Positions 20,718 through 29,202 of a DNA stretch of 64,000 nucleotides are shown here, in pieces. The stretch comes from Streptomyces sp. DH12 (GTDB lineage: Bacteria; Actinomycetota; Actinomycetes; Streptomycetales; Streptomycetaceae). The position numbers and the translations under genes were made by a program. Within the stretch, counting starts at the first letter, position 1. Every line of letters starts with the position of its first letter. The notes under the pieces were generated by a model, which was given only the letters and a program-made list of their open reading frames with translations, was not told where the DNA came from and ran no database searches. The stretch is taken from NCBI RefSeq assembly GCF_020873895.1, contig NZ_JAHWGT010000030.1, positions 1 to 64,000 on the forward strand, read 5' to 3'.

Positions 20718-21014
20718 GTGGGGGCGTCAGGCCGGGCAGTGGATCAGTCTGCGCTCACAGCCTTCGAGCCGGCCTGCCGTCTCGGCGGGGTTCGCAAGCG
20801 CCGCCTGTCGCGGAGGAGCTGGGACGTGCGGTTCGCGACAGCGGAGCCGGTCCGCGGTGTCTCCTGGCGCGAGTGCGGCCGAGGCGTCGCAGGCCGGTAT
20901 CAACCGGTGACCGTACGGGATCACGTTTGCCACCAGTCGTGGCTGGACAGAGACCGGCTGGTCCTGCTGGACCTCGTGAGGTCCGCGGGGCTTGTGAGGC
21001 CGGGGGACGAGTGA
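20718..21014 (+). CDS. Possible small protein upstream of the pseudoprotease
   Basis: A 98-aa open frame with coding-like third-position G/C bias and a coherent C-terminal half (RYQPVTVRDHVCHQSW, RLVLLDLVRSAGLV). Its GTG start has a G-rich stretch upstream. Its stop overlaps an alternative GTG start of the next gene at 21011 (GTGA). No family was recognised. It could be the C-terminal remnant of a larger gene lost during an insertion event, or a real small gene coupled to the secreted protein. Confidence 0.35.
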   Translation: MGASGRAVDQSALTAFEPACRLGGVRKRRLSRRSWDVRFATAEPVRGVSWRECGRGVAGRYQPVTVRDHVCHQSWLDRDRLVLLDLVRSAGLVRPGDE

Positions 21015-21055
21015 AGAGAGCACAGACAAGAGCCATGAGAGCTGGGGGAACAGCA

Positions 21056-22576
21056 ATGAGAGCAAGAAAGTCCAGACACCTGGCTTCGGCCGCGATGGTG
21101 ATCGGCCTCGGTGTCGCCGTGTCGGTCGTTCCAGGCGCGCAGGCGCTTTCCGGTGGCAACGCCGTACCGGACGGCTCCTACCGGTTCCTCGCCCGCCTGA
21201 CCACCGGCGAGAGTGGTTGTTCGGGCGCGCTGATCGATCCCGAGTTCGTGATCACCACGTCGGCGTGCCTGCCGCAGACCGGCGAGGTCGAGATCGCCGT
21301 GGGTGATGTGAATCTGGGGACCGGCGCGGGTCACGTCACGAAGGCGGCGAAGATCGTGCGGCATCCCAGCCGTGACGTCGCCGTGGTGAAGCTCGCGACC
21401 AGGACGACCGGCATCACGCCCATCGCGTTGAGCCCCACTGCCTTGACGCAGGGGGAGGCACTGAAGGTCGCCGGTTTCGGGCGCAGCGCCACGGAGTGGG
21501 TGCCGGACCGTCCCCGCGTCGCGGCATTCACCGTCGCCGAACTGCGCGGCACGGACGCGTTGCTGTCGGGTGAGAAGGACACCTGCAAGGGCGATGCCGG
21601 CGGGCCGGCGTTCCGCGAGGTGGACGGCACCCCGCAGTTGGTGGGACTGAGCACGACGTCCTGGCAGCACGGCTGTCTTGCGGTGACCGAGACCCGCAAG
21701 GGCAGTACGGAGACGCGTGTCGACGACCTGGTGGACTGGATCCGCAAGCAGATCGTGCCGACGCCGGTCAACTGCTCCCCGGTCCAGATCTGGTCCGTGC
21801 GCCAGAACGGCGACCTGCACCGCTACGTGCACCACAGCGCCGCCGACGGTGGGCTCACCTGGACCGGCGGCGGCAAGGTGGGCAACGGCTGGTTCGGCCG
21901 CATGATCGCCGGGCCGGGCAACGTGGTGTGGGATGTGCACAAGCGCGTCGAGGCGGGCGATCCGGCGGGCGACGGCACGCTCAAGCGCTGGGTGTGGAAC
22001 AACGGTTCATGGCTCGGCGGCGATGTCGTCGGCAGCGGCTGGGAGCTGTACTTCACCCCGGAGTACAAGAACCGCATCACCATCGACTCGAAGGGCCGGA
22101 TCATCGTCATCGACGCTCAGGGCCGGCTGCGGTACTACATCTGGGATGACGCGCGCGGCACCTGGGCCAACGGTGCCGGTGACACGATCGAGGGCGGCTG
22201 GGACCGCTTCGACTCGATCACCGCCGCAGGTGACGGTGTGCTGTACGCCCGCAAGGCCAACGGTGACATGTTCCGCTTCGAGTACGACTTCGCCGCCAAG
22301 CGGTTCGTGCAGCGGGACAAGCCGGTCGGCGTCGGCTGGCAGATGTTCAGCGAGATCTTCTCACCGGGCGGCGACATCCTGTACGGCCGCGGTGCGCGGG
22401 GCCAGGATCCGTGGGGCAGCGGCACGGTGCCGGTCCTGCGCTGGTACCGCCACCACGACAATGTCGACTCGTGGGCGCCCGGCGCCCAGGACGGCACCGG
22501 CAAGTCCGTCGGCAGCGGCTGGGACACCGAACGCAACGTGTCCGCGCAGGCAGGCGCCTGCACCCTGGTGAAATGA
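21056..22576 (+). CDS. Secreted trypsin-fold pseudoprotease with tachylectin-like propeller
   Basis: A 506-aa exported protein. A basic N-terminus and hydrophobic core end at an AQA cleavage site near residue 30. Residues ~35-232 have the chymotrypsin (S1) fold, but the catalytic triad is broken. The His of the usual TAAHC is Ala (TTSAC, A70), D107 is kept (SRDVAVV), and the Ser of GDSGGP is Ala (GDAGGP, A181). Cysteines around these sites are conserved. Residues ~240-500 form about five repeats with VGxGW or similar turns, as in tachylectin-2-type carbohydrate-binding propellers. It is probably a secreted sugar-binding protein rather than an enzyme. ATG 21056 follows GGGGG; ATG 21035 and GTG 21011 are alternatives. 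Confidence 0.82.
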   Translation: MRARKSRHLASAAMVIGLGVAVSVVPGAQALSGGNAVPDGSYRFLARLTTGESGCSGALIDPEFVITTSACLPQTGEVEIAVGDVNLGTGAGHVTKAAKIVRHPSRDVAVVKLATRTTGITPIALSPTALTQGEALKVAGFGRSATEWVPDRPRVAAFTVAELRGTDALLSGEKDTCKGDAGGPAFREVDGTPQLVGLSTTSWQHGCLAVTETRKGSTETRVDDLVDWIRKQIVPTPVNCSPVQIWSVRQNGDLHRYVHHSAADGGLTWTGGGKVGNGWFGRMIAGPGNVVWDVHKRVEAGDPAGDGTLKRWVWNNGSWLGGDVVGSGWELYFTPEYKNRITIDSKGRIIVIDAQGRLRYYIWDDARGTWANGAGDTIEGGWDRFDSITAAGDGVLYARKANGDMFRFEYDFAAKRFVQRDKPVGVGWQMFSEIFSPGGDILYGRGARGQDPWGSGTVPVLRWYRHHDNVDSWAPGAQDGTGKSVGSGWDTERNVSAQAGACTLVK

Positions 22577-22724
22577 TGAGGTGCCGCCTCGTCCGGCGGC
22601 GGTGACGACGGTGACGGGCCGACGGTCTCACGACCGTCGGCCCGTCGCGTGCGTGTGTCGGACAGGCCGCACTCGCTGCGGGCGACCGAACCCTGTAGAG
22701 CGGAACACGGCGCCCTTCCGCTCG

Positions 22725-23102
22725 TCGTGGCCGATCCCGTCGGTGCGGCCGGCTTGCTGGAGGCGGCCAGGGCGCGGTTGGCGGTCAGGGCGAACAGCAC
22801 CCGCTCGTACCCAGTCGGTGCCACAGGGTGTCTGGGGCGTGCGTGACACGGAACGGGCGGGAGCCGGTCAGGGTCAGGCCCTCGCCGGAGGTCGGCGTGG
22901 TCCCGGCCGGGCGGGGCATCCGGCCGAGCACGGCGATCAGTCTCCCGATGGCCGGGCGGTCGAGCCGGTCCTCACGGCCGCAGGAGTACAGGACCTTGGT
23001 GCTGGAGGCTCTGGCGGCCGGTCCCACTCGTTGTGGGCGGGCTGGAGAGAGCGCACGGCCCTACCGTCGCGGCCCTTGCTCGTGGAACGCCTTCACGTAC
23101 AC
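22725..23102 (-). pseudogene. Degenerate IS1634-type transposase fragment
   Basis: Pieces of an IS4-superfamily IS1634-like transposase appear in order on the minus strand but in different frames. They are VYVKAF at ~23100, LQPAHNEWD at ~23035, KVLYSCGREDRLDRPAIGRL at ~23000-22940, DTLWHRLG at ~22830 and ERVLFALTANRALAASSK at ~22815-22760. At least two frameshifts, one stop and the loss of ~45 residues between the last two blocks show it is dead. No terminal repeats were found. The surrounding 22577-23330 has no other recognisable gene. Confidence 0.65.
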
Positions 23103-23336
23103 AGGCAGCGACCCGGGCAGGCGTGATCGCTGGCTGATCCCCGTGGGTTCGCAGGTCATGGCAATGAGGTCCGGAGTTCTCTGGCACTGGGGATTCCGGG
23201 CCGTGCTGTTGTCCCCGAGCGCGCCGGCGAAGAGGTTCGCCACGCGGCACCTGCCGACTTCGGCGGCAACCGGTCCGTCCTCACTGTCCCAGGTCAGCCG
23301 TCATGCTGCCCGAAAAGGTTGTCGGTCGATTGTTTG

Positions 23337-23346
23337 CGATATATCG
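23337..23346. promoter_or_regulatory. Candidate PadR operator
   Basis: A 10-bp perfect palindrome, CGATATATCG, lies about 40 bp before the padR start in an AT-rich patch that stands out from the GC-rich context. PadR proteins often bind such AT-centred palindromes in their own promoters, so autoregulation is inferred. Confidence 0.5.
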
Positions 23347-23386
23347 TTGAAGCATCGCGACTGATCATCGATGGAAGGAGCGCATG

Positions 23387-24001
23387 ATGCGTTCACACGA
23401 GCACGACCACGGACGCGGGCACGGTCACTGCGGGTCCGGTCATCACGGTCAGGGCGGGTTCGACGGCCGCAGGGCCGCCTTCGGGCCCTTCGGGCCCGGA
23501 TTCGGCGGTCCCGGGTTCGGGGGTCCCTTCGGCGGTCGCGGGCGCGGCGGCGGTCGGGGCAGGGCGCGGCGCGGTGACGTACGCGTCTCGATCCTGGCGC
23601 TGCTCAAGGACCGCCCGATGCACGGGTACGAGATGATCCAGGAGATCGCCGAGCGCAGCGGTGGCGCCTGGAAGCCCAGCCCCGGATCCGTCTACCCCAC
23701 CCTGCAGCTGCTGGAGGACGAGGGGCTCATCGAGAGCCGCAGCGAGGGTGGCAAGAAGCTCTTCGCGCTCACCGACAGCGGTCGCCGGGAGGCCGAGGCC
23801 GCCCCGGACGCCCCCTGGGAGGAAGCCGGCAAGGGCATCGACTGGGAGGCCATGAACGAGATCCGGCAGGCCGGCTTCGGGCTGCTGGAGGCGTTCGGCC
23901 AGGTCTGGAAGACGGGCTCCGCTGAGCAGCGGCAGAAGGCCCTGACCGTCATCAACGACGCCCGCAAGCGGCTCTACCTCATCCTCGCCGACGAGGACTG
24001 A
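23387..24001 (+). CDS. PadR-family transcriptional regulator
   Basis: A 204-aa regulator. A Gly/His/Phe-rich N-terminus (about residues 1-62, many HGH and GGPGFGG-like units) precedes a PadR winged helix (~63-135: VSILALLKDRPMHGYEMIQEI, PSPGSVYPTLQLLEDEGLI) and a helical dimerisation arm. The His-rich head could bind metal. AAGGAG lies 6 bases before ATG 23387; ATG 23384 is the alternative. No efflux pump of the classic PadR type is adjacent, unless the EamA gene downstream is the partner. Confidence 0.85.
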   Translation: MRSHEHDHGRGHGHCGSGHHGQGGFDGRRAAFGPFGPGFGGPGFGGPFGGRGRGGGRGRARRGDVRVSILALLKDRPMHGYEMIQEIAERSGGAWKPSPGSVYPTLQLLEDEGLIESRSEGGKKLFALTDSGRREAEAAPDAPWEEAGKGIDWEAMNEIRQAGFGLLEAFGQVWKTGSAEQRQKALTVINDARKRLYLILADED

Positions 24002-24166
24002 GGCTCCGGCCGACCGTGGTGACGCGCCCTCCGGTGGATACCGGGGGGCGCGCACGCGTACGGGGGTGCTCGCACTTCCGGTGCGGGGGCCCGGCCGGTC
24101 GCGGGGAACCGTCTCAACAGGTGTCACGGCCTTTACGCTCCTGACGCCGCCTGCCATCATGTGCCG

Positions 24167-25150
24167 ATGCACGCGTCTCAGGTGAGAAGCGCCGGCCTGG
24201 GACTGGCCCTGGTCTCGGCGTTCGCTTTCGGTGGATCAGGTGTCGCGGCCAAGCCGCTCATCGAGGCGGGCCTCGACCCGCTGCACGTGGTGTGGCTGCG
24301 GGTGACGGGCGCCGCGCTCGTCATGCTGCCCGTGGCCTGGCGCCACCGCGACCTGCTGCGCCGCAAGCCCGCCCTGCTGGCCGGGTTCGGGCTGCTCGCG
24401 GTGGCGGGCGTCCAGGCGTTCTACTTCGCCGCGCTCTCCCGCATCCCCGTCGGGGTCGCCCTCCTCATCGAGTACCTCGCCCCGGCGCTCGTCCTCGGCT
24501 GGGTCCGCTTCGTCCAGCGCCGTCCGGTCACCCGGGCCGCCGCGCTGGGCGTGGTCCTCGCCGTCACGGGGCTCGCGTGCGTCGTCGAGGTGTGGTCCGG
24601 ACTCCGCTTCGACGTGCTCGGGCTCGTCCTCGCCCTCGGCGCCGCCTGCTGCCAGGTCGGCTACTTCGTCCTTTCCGACCAGGGCCGGGACGAGGAGCGG
24701 CCCGTCGACCCGATGGGCGTCATCGCCTACGGCCTCCTGGTCGGCGCGGCCGTGCTGACGCTCGTGTCCCGGCCCTGGTCCATGGACTGGGAGGTCGTCG
24801 CCGGCGTCGCGGACCTCGGCGGCAGGTCCGTGCCGGCCGGGCTGCTGCTCGGCTGGATCGTGCTGGTGGCGACCGTACTGGCGTACGTCACCGGGGTCGT
24901 CTCGGTGCGCCGGCTCTCCCCGCAGGTCGCCGGTGTCGTGGCCTGCCTGGAGGCCGTCATCGCCACGGTCCTCGCCTGGGTGCTCCTCGGCGAGCACCTC
25001 ACGGCGCCGCAGGTCGCCGGTGGCGCGCTCGTCCTCGTCGGCGCTTTCATCGCCCAGTCGACCACGCCGAAGGCCCCCTCCGGGCCCGTCGCCGGCTCCG
25101 ACCCCCTGCCGGACGCCCGGGCGCTGTCCGCCGACTCGCCGAGGGGGTAG
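24167..25150 (+). CDS. EamA-family transporter (DMT superfamily)
   Basis: A 327-aa inner-membrane protein with about ten transmembrane helices in two EamA repeats (about residues 8-140 and 150-290). Such proteins export amino acids and other metabolites (RhtA-like). The substrate is unknown. The C-terminal ~35 residues are hydrophilic and Pro-rich. ATG 24167 has no ribosome site; GTG 24161 is possible. Separate from padR by 165 bp. Confidence 0.83.
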   Translation: MHASQVRSAGLGLALVSAFAFGGSGVAAKPLIEAGLDPLHVVWLRVTGAALVMLPVAWRHRDLLRRKPALLAGFGLLAVAGVQAFYFAALSRIPVGVALLIEYLAPALVLGWVRFVQRRPVTRAAALGVVLAVTGLACVVEVWSGLRFDVLGLVLALGAACCQVGYFVLSDQGRDEERPVDPMGVIAYGLLVGAAVLTLVSRPWSMDWEVVAGVADLGGRSVPAGLLLGWIVLVATVLAYVTGVVSVRRLSPQVAGVVACLEAVIATVLAWVLLGEHLTAPQVAGGALVLVGAFIAQSTTPKAPSGPVAGSDPLPDARALSADSPRG

Positions 25151-25221
25151 CCCGCGGGGCGGGGCCCGCCCCGCGGGGGCGGCGGGGGCCCGCCCTCACG
25201 AGGCGGCGCGTCAGCCCGCCC

Positions 25222-25989
25222 TCAGAGGGCGGCGAGGTAGTCGGGAAAGGGCACCGCCGGGTCCAGGTCGCCGTCCGGGAGCGCCGTGCCGTACCGGGAG
25301 ACCAGGGGGATCACGCCCGCCCAGTGGGGGAGCGCCAGGTCCTCCGGCTCCTCGTTGACCCCGCCCGTGCGGACCTTCGCGGACACCTCCTCCAGGTCCA
25401 GGCTCAGCACGGCCGTGGCCGCGAGCTCCCGGGCGTCGGCGGGGCGGCAGTCCGCCGAGCGGCCCGGCACGACGTGGTCCACGAGCGCGTCGAGCGCGGC
25501 CCGCCGCTCGTCGGGGTCCGTCACCTGGCGGGCGACGCCGTGCACCACCACGGACCGGTAGTTCACGGAGTGGTGGAACGCCGAACGGGCCAGCACCAGC
25601 CCGTCCACGTGCGTCACCGTCAGGCAGACGGGCAGCCCCGGGTCCGTGCCGCCGGGCTCCGTGCCGCCGTGGGCCGTCCCGCCGGGAGCCGCCGCACCGG
25701 TGGCCGCCGTGCCGGAGCCGCCGCGCGCCATCCGCAGGGGGCGCGAGCCCGTGGAGCCGTGGACGTACAGGCGCTCGCCGACCCGGCCGTACAGCGTCGG
25801 CAGGACGACGGGCCGGCCGTCGCGGACGAAACCGAGGTGGCAGACGTACCCCTCGTCGAGTATCGCGTGGACGAGGGCGCGGTCGTACGACGCCCTGGGG
25901 CGGCCCCGCGTCGGGACGGTGAGGCCGGTCGGCGTGTACCCGTCGCCCGCTTCCGGCGCCCGGGGTGAAGTCGAGGCGGTCTCCGGCAT
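25222..25989 (-). CDS. Pyridoxamine 5'-phosphate oxidase-like flavoprotein
   Basis: A 255-aa split-barrel protein of the PNPOx-like FMN/F420-binding superfamily. Conserved segments include YVCHLGFVRDGRPVVLPTLY (about residues 47-66), LYVHGSTGS (~73-81) and RSVVVHGVAR. A Gly/Thr/Ala-rich insertion (about 91-116) interrupts the barrel and looks like a local repeat expansion. ATG 25989 follows GGAGG by 5 bases. It is divergent from a MocR regulator across a shared palindrome, so it is the likely target gene. True pyridoxamine oxidase activity is doubtful. Confidence 0.8.
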   Translation of the reverse strand: MPETASTSPRAPEAGDGYTPTGLTVPTRGRPRASYDRALVHAILDEGYVCHLGFVRDGRPVVLPTLYGRVGERLYVHGSTGSRPLRMARGGSGTAATGAAAPGGTAHGGTEPGGTDPGLPVCLTVTHVDGLVLARSAFHHSVNYRSVVVHGVARQVTDPDERRAALDALVDHVVPGRSADCRPADARELAATAVLSLDLEEVSAKVRTGGVNEEPEDLALPHWAGVIPLVSRYGTALPDGDLDPAVPFPDYLAAL

Positions 25990-26001
25990 TGCGTCCTCCA
26001 T

Positions 26002-26013
26002 TGCACTAGTGCA
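26002..26013. promoter_or_regulatory. Palindromic operator between PNPOx-like and mocR genes
   Basis: TGCACTAGTGCA is a perfect 12-bp palindrome 12 bases from each divergent gene start. A TACTGT (26014-26019) lies just to its right, 6-7 nt before the GTG of mocR, so the operator would sit in the mocR promoter spacer. Both genes are probably regulated through it. Confidence 0.65.
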
Positions 26014-26024
26014 TACTGTGGTTT

Positions 26025-27359
26025 GTGCTAGGAGAGTATCGGATCAGCGGGCGTGGTGCAGCGGAGATCGCGGCCAGTGTGGAGCGCGGGGTCGGCGCGG
26101 GTGACCTCGTGCCCGGCCAAGCGCTGCCGCCCATGCGGGAGTTGGCGGCGCGGCTGGGGGTCAACCCGAACACGGTGGCGGCCGCGTACCGGACGCTGCG
26201 GGAGCGGGGCGTCATCGAGACCGCGGGCCGGCGGGGGAGCCGGGTCCGTCCCCGGCCGGTCACCACCGCGCGGGACGCCGTCCGGATCGACGCCCCCGAG
26301 GGGGCGCGCGACGTCGGCCAGGGCAACCCCGACCCGGCCCTGCTGCCACCGCTCGGTCCCGCGTTGGCCGCCGCCGCGCGCCAGGACGACGAGCACCGCG
26401 GGCTGTACGGGGAACCGCCCGTCGACGAGCGCTTCGCCCGGCTCGCCCGGGCCGCGCTGGACGCCGACGGCGTACCGGACGGGCCGATCGGCGTGACCTC
26501 CGGTTCCCTCGACGCCATCGAACGCGCGCTCGCCGTGCACCTGCGCCCGGGAGACGCCGTGGCCGTCGAGGACCCCGGCTGGGGCAGCATGCTCGACCTC
26601 GTACCGGCGCTGGGCCTGCGGGCCGTGCCCGTCGGCGTCGACGACGACGGTCCGCTGCCGGACGACGTGGAGCGCGCCCTGCGGGACGACGGCGTCCGCG
26701 CCGTCGTCGTCACCGCCCGCGCACAGAACCCCACCGGCGCGGCGGTCGGCGCCGGACGCGCCGAGCGGCTGAGGGAGGTGCTCTCCCGCCACCCGGACGT
26801 GCTGCTCGTCGAGGACGACCACGGGCACGGCTTCGTGGACCAGCCGCTCCACCCGCTGTCCGGGGCCACCGGGCGGTGGCTCTACGTCCGTTCCGTCGCC
26901 AAGGCGTACGGCCCCGACCTGCGCGTCGCCGCCTTCACCGGCGACCCCGTCACCGTCGACCGCGTGCTGGGCCGCCAGCGCCTCGGCCCCGGCTGGGTGA
27001 GCCGACTGCTCCAGCGCGCCGTCGTCCACCTGTGGGAGTCCGGCGCCGTGGACGCGCCGGCCGTCGCGCGGGCGTACGGGGAGCGGCGCGAGGCGCTGAT
27101 CACCGCCCTCGCCGCGCGCGGCGTCCGGGCGTACGGCCGGAGCGGGATGAACGTGTGGGTTCCGGTGGCCGACGAGACCGGCGCGGCGGCCCGGCTCCTG
27201 CTCGCGGGGTGGGCGGTCGCGCCCGGTGCCCGGTTCCGCATGGCGTCCCCGCCGGGCATCCGGCTCAGCGTCTCCGGCCTGCGCGGCGCGGACATCGAGG
27301 CGCTCGCCGCCGCGGTGGCGGAGGCGACGGGGCCGAGGGCCGCGGGCGTCCACCGCTGA
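26025..27359 (+). CDS. MocR-type regulator (GntR DNA-binding domain + aminotransferase-like domain)
   Basis: A 444-aa regulator. An N-terminal GntR winged helix (about residues 10-75: PPMRELAARLGVNPNTVAAA, RGVIETAGRRGS) is fused to a class I aminotransferase fold (~95-440). K293 in SVAKAYGPD is the probable PLP lysine. MocR proteins sense PLP or amino-PLP adducts and usually regulate a divergent neighbour, here a PNPOx-like gene. The GTG start lies directly after a -10-like box, implying a leaderless mRNA. It is not an aminotransferase of metabolism. Confidence 0.88.
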   Translation: MLGEYRISGRGAAEIAASVERGVGAGDLVPGQALPPMRELAARLGVNPNTVAAAYRTLRERGVIETAGRRGSRVRPRPVTTARDAVRIDAPEGARDVGQGNPDPALLPPLGPALAAAARQDDEHRGLYGEPPVDERFARLARAALDADGVPDGPIGVTSGSLDAIERALAVHLRPGDAVAVEDPGWGSMLDLVPALGLRAVPVGVDDDGPLPDDVERALRDDGVRAVVVTARAQNPTGAAVGAGRAERLREVLSRHPDVLLVEDDHGHGFVDQPLHPLSGATGRWLYVRSVAKAYGPDLRVAAFTGDPVTVDRVLGRQRLGPGWVSRLLQRAVVHLWESGAVDAPAVARAYGERREALITALAARGVRAYGRSGMNVWVPVADETGAAARLLLAGWAVAPGARFRMASPPGIRLSVSGLRGADIEALAAAVAEATGPRAAGVHR

Positions 27360-27424
27360 GCGGTCGGTGCCCCCGGCCCCGCCGTCGAGGGGTGCGCGTA
27401 CAGGCCTGTCGGGGCTTCACGGTC

Positions 27425-28151
27425 AGGCGCCGGGCCCGTCGCCAGCATCAGCTGCGCACCCGTCAGGGAAAGGTGCGAGGCTCCGCTGCCCGCGAGGGTG
27501 CGCCGGACGTGGATCCAGCCGATCGGGTAGCTCAGCGAGGCCAGCAGCGCCATGGCCGTGCCGCCGGCGTCGACGCCGGAGAACCCCTGCCAGGCGCCGG
27601 GCACGGTCAGGACGCCGAGGAAGCCGAGCCCGAGGCCGGCCACCCGGCGGCGGGTCGGCCGCTCCTCCGACAGGACGACCATCGACAAGGCCATGCCCCG
27701 CAGCGGCGAGGTGGCGTCGCAGATGCCCGCGAGGGTCGAGGGAATCGTCAGCTCGGCGAAGGCGAAAAGCGAGAACGGCAGGGCGTTGAGGGAAGAACGC
27801 CGCGACCGCCAGGTGCGCCCAGGTGCGCGCGCCGCGCGGCAGCCCCGCCCGCCGGAACGCCATCGCGGCGGCGAGCACGGCCGTACCGAGCAGCAGACGC
27901 GCGAAGTTCACCTGGAACGGGGCGTACGCCGCCGTGCCGACCTTGATGAGCAGGAAGCTGAACCCCCAGACCACGGAGAGCGCCGCGAACCGGACGCGCC
28001 AGTCGACCCGGCGCGCCCGCCCGGCCGGGGCAGAGGCGAGCGGCGGGGCGGCCTCGGGCGCGGGCGGCAGGGCGGCGGGGAGGGCCGGAACCGGGGCGGG
28101 GGCGGGCGGTCTGTCGGACGGCGGGGTCCGGTGCGCGGGCGCGGGGCTCAC
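27425..28151 (-). pseudogene. Broken EamA-family transporter
   Basis: The N-terminal half of an EamA transporter reads well from 28151 (VRFAALSVVWGFSFLLIKVG, GTAVLAAAMAF). The frame is then lost at a GGG run at 27791-27793. Removing one base restores LNALPFSLFAFAELTIPST and the next helices (EERPTRRRVAGLGLGFLGV, SYPIGWIHVRR) down to GAQLMLAT near 27440. There homology stops about 90 residues early, next to the mocR 3' region. A one-base sequencing error would explain the frameshift but not the missing end. Divergent from the LysR gene. Confidence 0.75.
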
Positions 28152-28224
28152 GAGGGCACCCTGGCCCGCCGAACTGCTTAGGAAAGATGAGAGTCACTCG
28201 ACCCGTCTGGTTAGTATCGCTTAC

Positions 28225-29130
28225 ATGTTGAACCTTGAGCGCCTGCGCACCCTCGACGCCCTCGCCCGGTACGGCTCGGTCAGCGCGGCCGCCGAGGGAC
28301 TGCACGTCACCACCTCCGCCGTCTCGCAGCAACTGGCCAAGCTGGAACGTGAAGTCGGGCAGCAGCTCGTCGCCAGGAACGGGCGCGGCGTGCGCCTCAC
28401 CGACGCCGGCCAGCTCCTCGCCGGACACGCGGCGCGCATCCTCTCGCAGGTCGAACTCGCACAGTCGGACATCGAGGCCCAACGGGGCCGCGCCGTGGGA
28501 GAGGTGCGCCTCGCCGGCTTCCCCACGGCGGCGCGCGGTCTCTTCCCGCACGCCGTCACCGCGCTGCGCGCCAGCCACCCGGAGCTGCGGGTGCGCAGCA
28601 GCGAAAGGGAACCCGAGCGCGGCATCCGCCACGTGCTGCGCGGGGACGTGGACATCGCCGTGGTGCTCGACTGGAGCAACAAGCGCCTGCCCGTCCCGGG
28701 CGGGCTCGCCCACACCGCGCTCCTCGACGACACGGCCGATGTGGCCGTGCCCGCGGGCCACCCGCTCGCCGGCCGCGCCGAGGTCGACCTGACGGACCTG
28801 GCCGACGACGACTGGGTGTCCTGGCCCGAGGGGGAGTTCTGCTACGAGTGGCTGGTGTTCACCCTGCGCTCCCAGGGCATCGAGCCGCGGATCGCCCACT
28901 TCGCGGGCGAGCACCACACGCAGCTGGCGCTGATCCAGGCCGGCCTCGGCGTGTGCGCGACGCCCCGGCTCGGGCGCGGGCCGGTGCCCGACGGGGTGGT
29001 CCTGATCCCCGTGCGGCAGCGGATGCGGCGGCACGTCTACGCCGTGTGGCGGGCGGACGCCGACCGGCGGCCCTCGATCAGGGCGGCCGTCGAGGCGCTG
29101 CGGGAGGCCGCGGCCGCCGTGCCGGAGTGA
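28225..29130 (+). CDS. LysR-family transcriptional regulator
   Basis: A 301-aa regulator with the LysR winged helix at residues 1-60 (LNLERLRTLDALARYGSVSAAAEGL, TTSAVSQQLAKLE) and a periplasmic-binding-like effector domain at ~90-295. TAGTAT (28212-28217) ends 7 nt before the ATG and there is no ribosome site, so translation from a leaderless mRNA is likely. It stands divergent from the broken EamA transporter, its probable former target. Confidence 0.88.
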   Translation: MLNLERLRTLDALARYGSVSAAAEGLHVTTSAVSQQLAKLEREVGQQLVARNGRGVRLTDAGQLLAGHAARILSQVELAQSDIEAQRGRAVGEVRLAGFPTAARGLFPHAVTALRASHPELRVRSSEREPERGIRHVLRGDVDIAVVLDWSNKRLPVPGGLAHTALLDDTADVAVPAGHPLAGRAEVDLTDLADDDWVSWPEGEFCYEWLVFTLRSQGIEPRIAHFAGEHHTQLALIQAGLGVCATPRLGRGPVPDGVVLIPVRQRMRRHVYAVWRADADRRPSIRAAVEALREAAAAVPE

Positions 29131-29202
29131 CCCACCGGCCGGGCCGGCCCGCGGCCGGGGAAGCGCCCGCACCGAGGGCCGGAGTGCCGGAGTGGCGGCC
29201 CG

